Source: Rhodospirillaceae bacterium
GTDB taxonomy: Bacteria; Pseudomonadota; Alphaproteobacteria; Rhodospirillales; Magnetovibrionaceae
NCBI GenBank assembly: GCA_029883045.1
Contig: JAOUJU010000021.1
Span: 1-13,192, forward strand
Length of the DNA: 13,192 nt
Reading direction: 5' to 3'
This document shows positions 5,916 through 13,192 of the stretch, one piece after another. Numbering within the stretch: position 1 is the first letter of the stretch; the number at the start of each line of letters is the position of its first letter. Both the position numbers and the translations under genes were made by a program. Below the pieces are notes generated by a model that was given only the letters and a program-made list of their open reading frames with translations, ran no database searches and was not told the DNA's origin.

Positions 5916-6707
5916 TTATTTTGGCCCAGGAACCAGAGCCAAGGTCAGAACATCAACGTTTTTTGCCCCAGCCCTGACAATAATGCGCGCTGCCTCGGTT
6001 ATGGTGGCCCCGGTGGTTAATACATCATCAACCAACAAAACCGATTTTCCCTTCAGTCGCTGGGCCATTCTTGGCGACACAATAAATACGCCGCGCACAT
6101 TTTCAAACCGCGCCCTGCGACTAAGGTTTGCTTGGCTGGATTTTTTACCCCGTGGGGTCGAAATACGCTTGAGCGCGCTAGGGGCAAAGGCTTTGGCTGA
6201 ATTTCGCGCAAGCACCCTAGCAATTTCGGCTGATTGGTTATAACGCCTTGAAAATAGTTTCATTGTTGAAATGGGGATGGGGATTATTAGATCACAATCA
6301 TTTATTAGCTCTGCCCCAACGCGGTGCAACATTGCCGCAAAAAGCCCGGCCAGATGCGTCTGATCGGCATGTTTAAAGGCCAAAACCATTTTCCGTGAGG
6401 CATCATTATAAATAAATGCCGCCCGGGCGCGACCAAACGGAGGCGGTGTGCGTGCGCACGAACCACAAATTACGCCTTTTAAATTATCTTCGCCCATCCC
6501 TGAAAATTCAAACGGGTGGCCACAAGTCGAACAAGTTGGTGCGGAAATAAAGGTTATTTTTTCCCAGCATTCGGGGCACAGGCCGCCCGGTGGGCTAACG
6601 ATGGTTTTACAGCCCGGGCAGGTTGGTGGCAGCATTACATCCAGCAGTTTTTTTGCCACCGATTGGGCAAAAAATGTTCGCAGGCTGGTGATATCGCTTT
6701 TTTCCAT
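5916..6707 (-). CDS. ComF family protein (phosphoribosyltransferase fold)
   Basis: With the start chosen at ATG 6707 the product has 263 residues. The N-terminal part carries two zinc-finger-like Cys sets: CPGC (30-33) with CPEC (44-47), and CSTCG (59-63) with CGSC (81-84). The C-terminal half is a type I phosphoribosyltransferase domain with the PRPP loop VLLVDDVLTTGAT at 223-235. In Gram-positive competence and in H. influenzae, ComF-type proteins help DNA uptake or processing; the alphaproteobacterial role is not settled. ATG 6707 is preferred because AAGG lies eight bases upstream and it leaves a 45-base gap to the divergent methyltransferase. An upstream ATG at 6743 and a TTG at 6827 are in frame, but neither has a good binding site and the latter overlaps the neighbour. 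It heads the comF–grxC–nitrilase–DUF1178 run. Confidence 0.87.
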   Translation of the reverse strand: MEKSDITSLRTFFAQSVAKKLLDVMLPPTCPGCKTIVSPPGGLCPECWEKITFISAPTCSTCGHPFEFSGMGEDNLKGVICGSCARTPPPFGRARAAFIYNDASRKMVLAFKHADQTHLAGLFAAMLHRVGAELINDCDLIIPIPISTMKLFSRRYNQSAEIARVLARNSAKAFAPSALKRISTPRGKKSSQANLSRRARFENVRGVFIVSPRMAQRLKGKSVLLVDDVLTTGATITEAARIIVRAGAKNVDVLTLALVPGPK

Positions 6708-6752
6708 AAGCAATACCTTATCAAAGGCCGACCTCTGTGTCATATAGGAACC

Positions 6753-7658
6753 ATGAACACCAACGCCCCCATGCAGGTTTTTGACCGCACAACAGTAATG
6801 CGCCACCGTGATCGTGCGGCTAAACAATTAGCAGCGCACGATTTTCTTTTTATGGAAGCGGCGGATCGCCTGTGTGACCGCCTAGATGATGTAAAACGCA
6901 AATTTGAAACCGCACTTGACCTTGGTTGTCATGGTGGCGAGGTCGCAAAAAATTTGGGTACTCGTGGCGGCATAAAAGACCTTACCCAAACCGATATATC
7001 ACCAGCCATGGCGGCATTAGCAGAAAAAACCGGGCACAAGGCAATGGTGGTTGATGAAGAAAACCTGCCCTTTGCCGATGAAACGTTTGATTTGGTGTTA
7101 TCAAATTTATCGCTGCATTGGGTAAATGATCTGCCGGGGGCCTTAATACAAATAAGAAAAGCATTAAAGCCCGATGGTTTAATGTTGGCATCGGTTTTTG
7201 CCGAGAGAACATTATGGGAATTGCGCGAAAGTATGATGGCAGCAGAAATAGAAATTGAAGGCGGCATCAGCCCCCGGGTTTCACCCTTTGCCACGGTGCA
7301 AGATTTAGGATCGCTTTTAGGTCGGGCCGGGTTTGCCTTGCCAGTATTAGATACCGACACCATAACGGTTTCATACCCCGATGCATTTCGCCTGATGGCA
7401 GATCTTCGTGGCATGGGAGAAAATGGTGCTGTCAGCGGACGACGAAAAACCTTCACCCGCGAAGATACAATTTTGCGCGCCGCAAGTTATTATCAGGAAA
7501 AATTTATCGATGATGATGGACGTATACCCGCCACGTTCGATATTGTAACCATGACCGCATGGGCACCGGGGCCAAACCAACCGCAACCATTAAAACCGGG
7601 AACTGGTGAAGTAAACCTTTCATTGGTGCTAGGCGAAGAAAACAAAGATGAAATTTGA
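6753..7658 (+). CDS. NDUFAF5-like SAM-dependent methyltransferase-fold protein
   Basis: Taking ATG 6753 gives 301 residues starting MNTNAPMQVFDRTTV. Motif I is DLGCHGG at 56-62; then come LSNLSLHWVNDLPGAL (116-131), ALKPDG (137-142), GGISPRVSPF (170-179) and LMADLRGMGEN (214-224). These blocks match the family of human NDUFAF5, a complex I assembly factor that hydroxylates an arginine of the subunit NDUFS7. A role in assembly of bacterial NADH dehydrogenase I is therefore inferred; general databases may label it BioC-like or simply methyltransferase. At 149-152 it reads FAER where I recall a Gly-Gly-(Asp/Glu) turn in relatives. The open frame extends further upstream to 6516, but that part overlaps comF. 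AGGA lies just before the chosen start. It overlaps sfsA by 11 bases and is divergent from comF. Confidence 0.85.
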   Translation: MNTNAPMQVFDRTTVMRHRDRAAKQLAAHDFLFMEAADRLCDRLDDVKRKFETALDLGCHGGEVAKNLGTRGGIKDLTQTDISPAMAALAEKTGHKAMVVDEENLPFADETFDLVLSNLSLHWVNDLPGALIQIRKALKPDGLMLASVFAERTLWELRESMMAAEIEIEGGISPRVSPFATVQDLGSLLGRAGFALPVLDTDTITVSYPDAFRLMADLRGMGENGAVSGRRKTFTREDTILRAASYYQEKFIDDDGRIPATFDIVTMTAWAPGPNQPQPLKPGTGEVNLSLVLGEENKDEI

Positions 7659-8361
7659 AACAGCATTAATTTCTGGAAAGCTGATAAAACGTTACAAACG
7701 TTTTTTGGCTGACGTTGAATTGGAAGATGGAAAAATAATAACTGCACATTGCGCTAATTCCGGTTCCATGCTTTCGCTTAATGTTCCCGGTTCCCGCGTT
7801 TGGTTGACCCCCAATGATGACCCCAAACGTAAATTAAAATATACTTGGGAAATAATCGAAATTGGTAAAGTGCGGGTTGGCATCAACACCCAGCATCCAA
7901 ATCGCATTGTTGCCGAAGCAATTGAAGCTGGGGAAATTCCCGAACTGACGGGCTATGAAAACCTAAAACGCGAAGTAAAATACGGTGAAAATTCGCGCAT
8001 TGATATATTGCTAAGCGCGCCCAACAAGCCAGATTGTTACGTCGAGGTAAAAAACGTTACCATGAAGCGTGGTAAAAATAAAAATGACCCAGCTGAATTT
8101 CCCGACGCCGTGACCGCACGTGGGGCCAAACATCTGGTTGAGCTAACCAATATGGTAAAAGCAAAAAAACGTGCGGTTATGTTTTATTTGGTGCAACGCA
8201 CCGATGGAAAAAGCTTTACCCTAGCGGGCGATATTGATCCGGTTTATGCCAAAGAATTTGCCAAAGCGCAGAAAGCCGGGGTTGAAATAATAGCCTATGG
8301 CTGCAATATAACGCCCAAAAAAATAAGCATTTCCGGGCCATGTGCCATTATTGGTCTATAG
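7648..8361 (+). CDS. sfsA: SfsA family protein (sugar fermentation stimulation protein homologue)
   Basis: The 237-residue length is usual for SfsA. Family blocks are HCANSGSM at 34-41, ENLKREVKYGENSRIDILL at 104-122, CYVEVKNVTM at 130-139, AEFPDAVTARGAKHL at 149-163 and AVMFYLVQR. Asp119 with Glu133-x-Lys135 has the layout of a PD-(D/E)xK nuclease core. In E. coli the gene was found through its effect on maltose use and the protein was reported to bind DNA; its real activity is unclear. The ATG at 7648 lies inside the end of the methyltransferase gene (11-base overlap, different frame), indicating one transcript and likely translational coupling. Map follows after 75 bases. Confidence 0.93.
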   Translation: MKFETALISGKLIKRYKRFLADVELEDGKIITAHCANSGSMLSLNVPGSRVWLTPNDDPKRKLKYTWEIIEIGKVRVGINTQHPNRIVAEAIEAGEIPELTGYENLKREVKYGENSRIDILLSAPNKPDCYVEVKNVTMKRGKNKNDPAEFPDAVTARGAKHLVELTNMVKAKKRAVMFYLVQRTDGKSFTLAGDIDPVYAKEFAKAQKAGVEIIAYGCNITPKKISISGPCAIIGL

Positions 8362-8436
8362 GGGTATAGAGATTTTTAAAAAAGTGCCTATATTAATTAA
8401 ACCTTCCAATCAACAAAAGAACTGAGCTTACACCCC

Positions 8437-9231
8437 ATGCACGAAGCCAAAAGAATTGTAATTCATAGCGCCGATGATTTTGCCGCAATGCGCAAAGCCG
8501 GAAAGCTGGCCGCCGAAACGTTAGATATGATATTGCCCTATGTGGTGCCCGGTGTTAGCACCGATGAGCTCGACCGCTTGTGCCATGAATTCATTGTTGA
8601 TAACGGCGCCATTCCATCACCGCTTAATTATCGCGGTTATCCAAAATCCATTTGCACCTCTATCAACCATGTGGTCTGTCATGGCATACCCAGCGAGAAA
8701 ATTTTAACAGAAGGCGACATTGTAAATATTGATGTCACCGTTACCCTTGACGGTTGGTTTGGCGATACCTCGCGGATGTTTCCTGTTGGCAAGGTTGGGG
8801 TAAAGGCAGCGAAACTTATTGAGGCAACATTTAATGCAATGTGGGAAGGCATAAACGTAGTTAAACCCGGTGCCACCACCGGCGATATTGGCCATGCCAT
8901 CCAAAAATATGCCGAAGGTAATAAATATTCTGTAGTGCGTGATTTTTGTGGCCATGGTTTGGGCCGGGTATTTCACGATGCACCCAACATCATGCATTAT
9001 GGCAATCCCGGTGAAGGGGTTACATTAAAAGAAGGAATGTTTTTTACCATCGAACCGATGATTAACCTTGGCAAGTATGATGTAAAAATTCTTCAAGATG
9101 GTTGGACCGCGGTAACCCGCGACAAAACCCTATCAGCCCAGTTTGAACATTCCATCGCTGTTACCAAAGACGGGTTTGAAGTTTTCACCCGTTCGCCCGC
9201 CGGGCTCGACAAACCCCCATATAGCGCTTGA
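8437..9231 (+). CDS. map: Methionine aminopeptidase, type I
   Basis: Map removes the initiator methionine from nascent proteins in the cytoplasm. The 264 residues show the five metal ligands of the pita-bread fold: Asp99 (NIDVT), Asp110 (GDTSRMF), His173 (CGHGLG), Glu206 (TIEPM) and Glu237 (QFEHS). His82 (CHG) and His180 (VFHDAP) fill the substrate-side positions. No zinc-finger N-terminal extension is present, so this is the short bacterial form. The ATG at 8437 lacks a clear ribosome binding site; a TATATT at 8389-8394 upstream could be a -10 box but I see no partner -35. RadC starts 12 bases after the stop. Confidence 0.97.
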   Translation: MHEAKRIVIHSADDFAAMRKAGKLAAETLDMILPYVVPGVSTDELDRLCHEFIVDNGAIPSPLNYRGYPKSICTSINHVVCHGIPSEKILTEGDIVNIDVTVTLDGWFGDTSRMFPVGKVGVKAAKLIEATFNAMWEGINVVKPGATTGDIGHAIQKYAEGNKYSVVRDFCGHGLGRVFHDAPNIMHYGNPGEGVTLKEGMFFTIEPMINLGKYDVKILQDGWTAVTRDKTLSAQFEHSIAVTKDGFEVFTRSPAGLDKPPYSA

Positions 9232-9243
9232 GCAAACCATGCC

Positions 9244-9936
9244 ATGAGCGAAAAAGACAAACCCACGCCACACTACGCTGGGCACCGCGCACGCTTGCGT
9301 GAACGCTTTGTAAAAGGTGGGCCAACCCCCCTTCCCGATTATGAACTTATTGAATTGCTGCTTTTCAATGCAATGCCACGGCGTGACGTAAAACCAATTG
9401 CCAAAGAATTATTGAAAAAGTTTGGATCCCTTGGTGGAGTTTTAAATGCCGATATTGACGCATTGGCAAAAGTTGACGGCATGGGCGATGTTGCTGCCAT
9501 TAACATGAAAGTTGTGCGCGAAGTAGCGGTGCGAATGCTGGGGCAAGAAATTATGGACAAACCAGTGCTTAGCAACTGGCAGGCATTGATTGATTACTGC
9601 CGCGTCGCCATGGGTGGAAACAAAAAAGAACAATTTCGTATTTTGTTTTTAAACCGCAAAAACGCGCTTATCGCCGATGAATTACAACAAGAAGGAACCG
9701 TTGATCATACGCCCGTGTACCCCCGCGAGGTAATAAAGCGCGCGCTTGACCTTGGGGCCAGCGCATTGATACTGGTGCACAACCACCCCAGCGGTGATAC
9801 CAAGCCATCCAAGGCCGACATTGATATGACCATGGAAATACAAGACGCCGGGCATAAACTGGGAATTGAACTACACGACCACGTAATAGTTTCCGCCAGT
9901 GGGCATACCTCATTTAAAAGTGAAGGGTTGTTGTAA
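9244..9936 (+). CDS. radC: RadC/YsxA family JAB-domain protein
   Basis: The product has 230 residues. An N-terminal UPF0758 region contains a helix-hairpin-helix-like segment at about 60-95 (KFGSLGGVLNAD, LAKVDGMGDVAA). The C-terminal MPN/JAB domain has the metalloprotease-like JAMM motif: Glu129 (KEQFRILFLN), HNHPSGD with His179 and His181, and Asp192. Despite the name, a role in DNA repair has not held up for E. coli RadC and the substrate is unknown. The start ATG at 9244 is fixed because the overlapping ATG at 9239 reads into a stop at once. Placement directly after map is a frequent alphaproteobacterial order. The MFS gene begins at or just before its stop. Confidence 0.95.
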   Translation: MSEKDKPTPHYAGHRARLRERFVKGGPTPLPDYELIELLLFNAMPRRDVKPIAKELLKKFGSLGGVLNADIDALAKVDGMGDVAAINMKVVREVAVRMLGQEIMDKPVLSNWQALIDYCRVAMGGNKKEQFRILFLNRKNALIADELQQEGTVDHTPVYPREVIKRALDLGASALILVHNHPSGDTKPSKADIDMTMEIQDAGHKLGIELHDHVIVSASGHTSFKSEGLL

Positions 9937-9940
9937 AAAA

Positions 9941-11188
9941 TTGACCTCCCCCGCCAAGCCCAGACTTTCACCCATAACCCTGCTTAGGGTTTTTACCCCG
10001 TTCGCACTTGGGTATTTTCTTTCTTATACGTACCGCACCGTTAATGCGGTGATTGCGCCTGATTTAGTGGCCGATATTGGCCTTAACGCCAATTCCCTTG
10101 GGCTACTTACCAGTGCATATTTTTTAAGTTTTGCCGCATTTCAAATACCACTGGGAATATTGCTTGATCATTATGGCCCACGCCGCGTTGAAGCAGTGCT
10201 TTTGTTGTTTGCAGCACTTGGCGCGGCACTTTTTGCCATGGCCGAAAATATACCGGGCTTAATAATTGCCCGTGGGCTTATCGGGTTTGGGGTATCGGCG
10301 TGCTTGATGGCATCGTTCAAGGCCTACGTCATGTGGTTTCCTAAAGAAAAATTAGCACTGATAAATGGTTTTCAAATGATGGCAGGCGGCCTTGGCGCCA
10401 TGGCCGCAACCCGCCCGATTGAAACGTTGCTTGGCATAACCGATTGGCGTGGGGTTTTTTGGCTACTGGCGGTAGCAACGTTTGTTGTGGCGCTAATGAT
10501 TTTTTTCATAGTTCCAGATGGTAAACATAAAGAGGGAAACACAACCTTAAAAGATGCACTTAAAGGTGTGTCTGACGTTTTTTCCAGCCCGCTTTTTTGG
10601 CGAGTTGCCCCCGTAACCATAATTAGCCAAGCATCATACATGGCAGTGCACGGACTATGGTCAGGGCCGTGGCTTGGCGATGTTGCAGGGTTTGAACGCG
10701 AACAAGTTGCCAGTTCGCTATTTTTTATTGCCGGTGCCATGATTGGCGGGTTCTTTTTTTGGGGTCTGGCCTCTGAACGCTTGCAAAAACTTTACAATGT
10801 TAAACCAATGAACGTTGCGTTGGCGGGAATGGTTGGGTTTATGGTTATGCAGTTGCTTTTGATAATGCAAGTGGCAGATTTTGCATTACCCGTATGGTTA
10901 GCATTTGCATTTTTTGGAACCGCCGGCATTTTACCCTATGCCGCGCTTTCACAATCTTTTCCCCACCACCTAGCAGGCAGGGTAAACACTGGGCTTAATC
11001 TGTTGGTTTTTGTTTTAGCCTTTGGTGGACAGTGGGCGACCGGGGTGGTTATTGACATTTACCCACCCACACCAAGTGGTGGATATAGTCCCGATGGTTA
11101 CAGTCTGGCCTTTGCTGTTTTGCTAAGCTTTCAGGTAATGGCTTTTATTTGGTACATAATTTACCAAAAACGCGGCAATACCCAATAG
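9941..11188 (+). CDS. MFS transporter with non-ATG start
   Basis: This is a 12-helix major facilitator family protein of about 415 residues. Motif A is GILLDHYGPRR at 72-82, between helices 2 and 3, and the first helix starts near residue 12 (ITLLRVFTPFALGYFL). The substrate cannot be told; the general look is of the NarK/UhpC-like anion/organophosphate or uncharacterised MFS branches. No in-frame ATG exists before helix 4, so translation must begin at TTG 9941, GTG 9920 or GTG 9899. TTG 9941 is chosen because it lies four bases after the radC stop, has GAAGGG upstream at 9922-9927 (13 bases away, long), and leaves a short cytoplasmic N-terminus. The two GTG options overlap radC and have no binding site. 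It is likely co-transcribed with map and radC. Confidence 0.88.
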   Translation: MTSPAKPRLSPITLLRVFTPFALGYFLSYTYRTVNAVIAPDLVADIGLNANSLGLLTSAYFLSFAAFQIPLGILLDHYGPRRVEAVLLLFAALGAALFAMAENIPGLIIARGLIGFGVSACLMASFKAYVMWFPKEKLALINGFQMMAGGLGAMAATRPIETLLGITDWRGVFWLLAVATFVVALMIFFIVPDGKHKEGNTTLKDALKGVSDVFSSPLFWRVAPVTIISQASYMAVHGLWSGPWLGDVAGFEREQVASSLFFIAGAMIGGFFFWGLASERLQKLYNVKPMNVALAGMVGFMVMQLLLIMQVADFALPVWLAFAFFGTAGILPYAALSQSFPHHLAGRVNTGLNLLVFVLAFGGQWATGVVIDIYPPTPSGGYSPDGYSLAFAVLLSFQVMAFIWYIIYQKRGNTQ

Positions 11189-11277
11189 GTTATAGCCAAA
11201 AAATACCTTGTGGTGCTGGTCGTAGCCCTGAAAAACCTGTATAGAATCAGCACGCCAACCCACCGGAGAAGATTTAA

Positions 11278-12666
11278 ATGATTCCGCGTTATTCCCGCCC
11301 CGATATGGTCAATATTTGGGAGCCCGCTAATAAACTTAGAATTTGGTTTGAAATTGAAGCCCACGCCTGTGACGCGCTGGCCGATCTTGGGGTTATCCCC
11401 AAGGATGCCGCCAAGGCCGTATGGAAAAATGGGCAAAAGGAATACACCCCTGAACGCATCGCCCGGATTGATGAAATTGAGCTTGAAACCAAGCACGACG
11501 TAATCGCATTTTTGACCGAATTGGCCGAACACGTGGGCGAGGATGCGCGTTTTGTTCACCAGGGCATGACCAGTTCTGATGTATTAGATACCTGCCTTTC
11601 GGTACAAATGGTGCAAGCAGCAGACATTTTGTTGGCCGATATTGATGATTTGTTGGGCGCACTTAAAACCCGCGCCATGGAAACCAAGATGATGCCAACC
11701 ATTGGTCGCAGCCACGGCATCCATGCCGAACCGACCACGTTTGGAATTAAAATGGCACGTTTTTATGCTGAATTTCAGCGAAACCGTGAACGTTTGCTTG
11801 CCGCCAAAGATGGTATTGCCACCTGCGCCATATCCGGTGCGGTTGGAACATTCGCCAACATTGACCCAGCCGTCGAAGAACACGTTGCAAAAAAATTAGG
11901 GCTAAAGCCCGAACCAGTTTCAACCCAGGTTATTCCGCGCGATCGCCATGCCCATTATTTTGCAACCTTGGGCGTAATTGCATCGAGCGTAGAAAACGTG
12001 GCAACCGAAATTAGGCACCTACAACGAACCGAAGTTCGCGAAGCGCAAGAATATTTTGCCCCCGGACAAAAAGGTTCCAGCGCAATGCCACATAAACGCA
12101 ACCCCATATTGACCGAAAACCTAACTGGCCTTGCACGCATTGTGCGCATGGCTGTGGTCCCGGCAATGGAAAACGTATCGCTATGGCATGAACGCGATAT
12201 TTCGCATTCTTCGGTGGAACGAATGATTGGCCCTGATAGCACCATTACGCTGGATTTTGCTTTGAAGCGTTTAAAAAGCGTAATTGAAAAGCTGGTGGTT
12301 TACCCAGAAAACATGATGGAACAGCTAAATAATTTTGGCGGCATCCACGATGCCCAGCGGGTTTTATTATTTTTGACACAAAACAATATATCGCGCGAAG
12401 ACGCATATAAAATCGTTCAGCGCAATGCCATGTTAGTGTGGAAAAGTTTTGGCATTGATCCCGATAACCCCGATAGCGAACCAACCCTCAACGCAACTGA
12501 AATTGAAGCCAAGCAGCATGATAACCGCTTGTTCTTTTTCTTATCGCGCGATGAGACATTAAAAAACCTGTTGGATGTTGATGCTTTAAAAAAATTGCTT
12601 GATGAAGATTCAATCAGTTATCACACCAAACGGGTAGATGCTATTTTCAAGCGGGTGTTTGGCTAG
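11278..12666 (+). CDS. purB: Adenylosuccinate lyase
   Basis: PurB acts twice in purine metabolism: it cleaves SAICAR to AICAR and adenylosuccinate to AMP, releasing fumarate each time. The 462-residue protein belongs to the fumarase/aspartase superfamily. It shows KHDV at 72-75, TSSDVLDT at 98-105, the SHG motif with the likely general-acid His146, and the signature loop GSSAMPHKRNP at 266-276 carrying the catalytic serine. The protein is somewhat longer than the roughly 430-435 residues I recall for bacterial relatives, and the extra length appears to be near the C-terminus (FGIDPDNPDSEPTLNATEI). The ATG at 11278 has GGAG nine bases upstream. Its last 20 bases overlap the end of the opposing histidine kinase gene. 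Confidence 0.96.
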   Translation: MIPRYSRPDMVNIWEPANKLRIWFEIEAHACDALADLGVIPKDAAKAVWKNGQKEYTPERIARIDEIELETKHDVIAFLTELAEHVGEDARFVHQGMTSSDVLDTCLSVQMVQAADILLADIDDLLGALKTRAMETKMMPTIGRSHGIHAEPTTFGIKMARFYAEFQRNRERLLAAKDGIATCAISGAVGTFANIDPAVEEHVAKKLGLKPEPVSTQVIPRDRHAHYFATLGVIASSVENVATEIRHLQRTEVREAQEYFAPGQKGSSAMPHKRNPILTENLTGLARIVRMAVVPAMENVSLWHERDISHSSVERMIGPDSTITLDFALKRLKSVIEKLVVYPENMMEQLNNFGGIHDAQRVLLFLTQNNISREDAYKIVQRNAMLVWKSFGIDPDNPDSEPTLNATEIEAKQHDNRLFFFLSRDETLKNLLDVDALKKLLDEDSISYHTKRVDAIFKRVFG

Positions 12667-13192
12667 GGTATTCAAGCGGCAATGTGGCCTCAACCGTTGT
12701 GCCGCTACCGGGTCGGCTTTCAATTTTAAATATTCCGCCCAAAAGTTCGCATAGCTCCTTTGACAGTGGTAACCCCAGACCCGTTCCTTTGTGTGATCGG
12801 GTTAGCGGGCCGGCAACCTGACCAAACGGCATAAGCGCTGTTTTTAATCCATCAGCATCCATACCGACGCCGTTATCAGTAACCCGAACAACAAGGTTTT
12901 TATCACCGTCCATGCCAATATTAAATTGCACCGCGCCACCACGCGGGGTGAATTTTATGGCGTTGGAAAGTAGGTTCATCATAATTTGTTTTATGCGCCT
13001 ATCGTCACCAGTGGCCTGACCGTCTGGTCCGCGATATTCGTAATCAAGTGCAACCCCAAATGTGTCTGCCAATAGTTTAGATGTACGATAAACCGACTGG
13101 ACCAAATCCTTGACGTTAAAAATATCGTTGTTAAGGCTTATTTTGCGTACTTCAATCGCGGAAATATCCAAAATGTCGTTGATCAATTTTAA
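12647..13192 (-). CDS. Sensor histidine kinase, C-terminal part (5' end outside window)
   Basis: Only the last 181 residues are visible; the frame stays open to the right edge, and an apparent TTG start near the edge is not real because the homologous helix continues past it. The fragment opens in the second helix of the dimerisation domain (LKLINDILDISAIE), so the phosphorylated His lies just outside. The HATPase_c domain is complete: N box MMNLLSNAIKFTPRGG, G1 box DNGVGMD, the PFGQV F-box-like segment, G2 box GTGLGLPLSKELCELLGG, and the closing RPGSGTTVEATLP. The sequence resembles PAS-type hybrid or PleC/DivJ-like kinases of Alphaproteobacteria. No receiver domain follows; the protein ends 13 residues after VEATLP begins. 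Its stop codon lies within purB. The partner and signal are unknown. Confidence 0.92.
   Translation of the reverse strand, partial: LKLINDILDISAIEVRKISLNNDIFNVKDLVQSVYRTSKLLADTFGVALDYEYRGPDGQATGDDRRIKQIMMNLLSNAIKFTPRGGAVQFNIGMDGDKNLVVRVTDNGVGMDADGLKTALMPFGQVAGPLTRSHKGTGLGLPLSKELCELLGGIFKIESRPGSGTTVEATLPLEYPSQTPA

Noticed and set aside
6708..6827. N-terminal extension of ComF to TTG 6827
   Set aside because: The added 40 residues overlap the divergent methyltransferase, start with TTG, and are not ComF-like; ATG 6707 has a good ribosome binding site.
6929..7456. Minus-strand open frame of 175 codons
   Set aside because: It lies wholly inside the NDUFAF5-like gene on the opposite strand and shows no recognisable family motif.
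8356..8369. CTATA-GGGG-TATAG inverted repeat at the sfsA stop
   Set aside because: A five-base AT-rich stem is too weak for a terminator and short enough to be chance.
10372..10740. Minus-strand open frame of 122 codons within the MFS gene
   Set aside because: Composition is that of a shadow frame and the plus-strand frame is a convincing membrane transporter.
11208..11247. Possible purB promoter with TATAGA at 11240-11245
   Set aside because: The -10 match is four of six, but no acceptable -35 lies 16-18 bases upstream, so I did not list it.
1..13192. Defence system, mobile element, CRISPR, prophage or biosynthetic cluster
   Set aside because: All long frames are explained by core chromosomal genes in an alphaproteobacterial order; no transposase, integrase, nuclease-helicase set, spacer array or tRNA-flanked boundary is visible.

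Overview
The window is a conserved stretch of an alphaproteobacterial chromosome, a little under half G+C by eye. I cannot name the order. Several features point to Alphaproteobacteria: a single full-length aspartate kinase with two ACT domains, UbiG encoded divergently from it, a comF–grxC–nitrilase–DUF1178 run, a methyltransferase of the NDUFAF5 type (the mitochondrial complex I assembly factor lineage) encoded divergently from comF, and sfsA–map–radC in a row. Gene density is high and all spacers are short. I see no RNA gene, CRISPR array, prophage or insertion sequence.

Layout from left to right. Block 1 (minus strand, 3110 down to the left edge): lysC, a nitronate monooxygenase-family flavoprotein joined to lysC by a TAATG stop/start overlap, then the N-terminal part of a RodZ-like protein that runs off the edge. 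Block 2 (plus): ubiG, alone, divergent from lysC. Block 3 (minus, 6707 down to 4082): comF, grxC, a deaminated-glutathione-amidase-like nitrilase, and a DUF1178 protein that meets ubiG tail to tail with one base between the stop codons. Block 4 (plus, 6753 to 12666): the NDUFAF5-like methyltransferase, sfsA, map, radC, an MFS transporter with a non-ATG start, and purB. Block 5 (minus, right edge): the C-terminal part of a sensor histidine kinase whose last codons overlap the end of purB.

The genes are mostly core functions: aspartate-family amino acid synthesis (LysC), ubiquinone synthesis (UbiG), respiratory complex I assembly by inference (NDUFAF5-like), glutathione-linked redox and metabolite repair (GrxC, nitrilase), N-terminal methionine removal (Map), purine synthesis (PurB), cell shape (RodZ) and signalling (histidine kinase). 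The grouping of GrxC, a probable deaminated glutathione amidase and a DUF1178 protein of unknown function is the only neighbourhood with a hint of shared function beyond ordinary gene packing.

I do not see a clear new multi-gene system. The most unusual structure is non-coding: the 217-base divergent lysC/ubiG spacer holds a five-unit 11-bp tandem array with phased A-tracts, a 10-bp perfect palindrome, a three-unit 8-bp array and a GCCCTAAA pair. Other points worth a look are a palindrome carrying both stop codons at the ubiG/DUF1178 junction, a small hairpin covering the grxC ribosome binding site, and the coding overlap of purB and the kinase.
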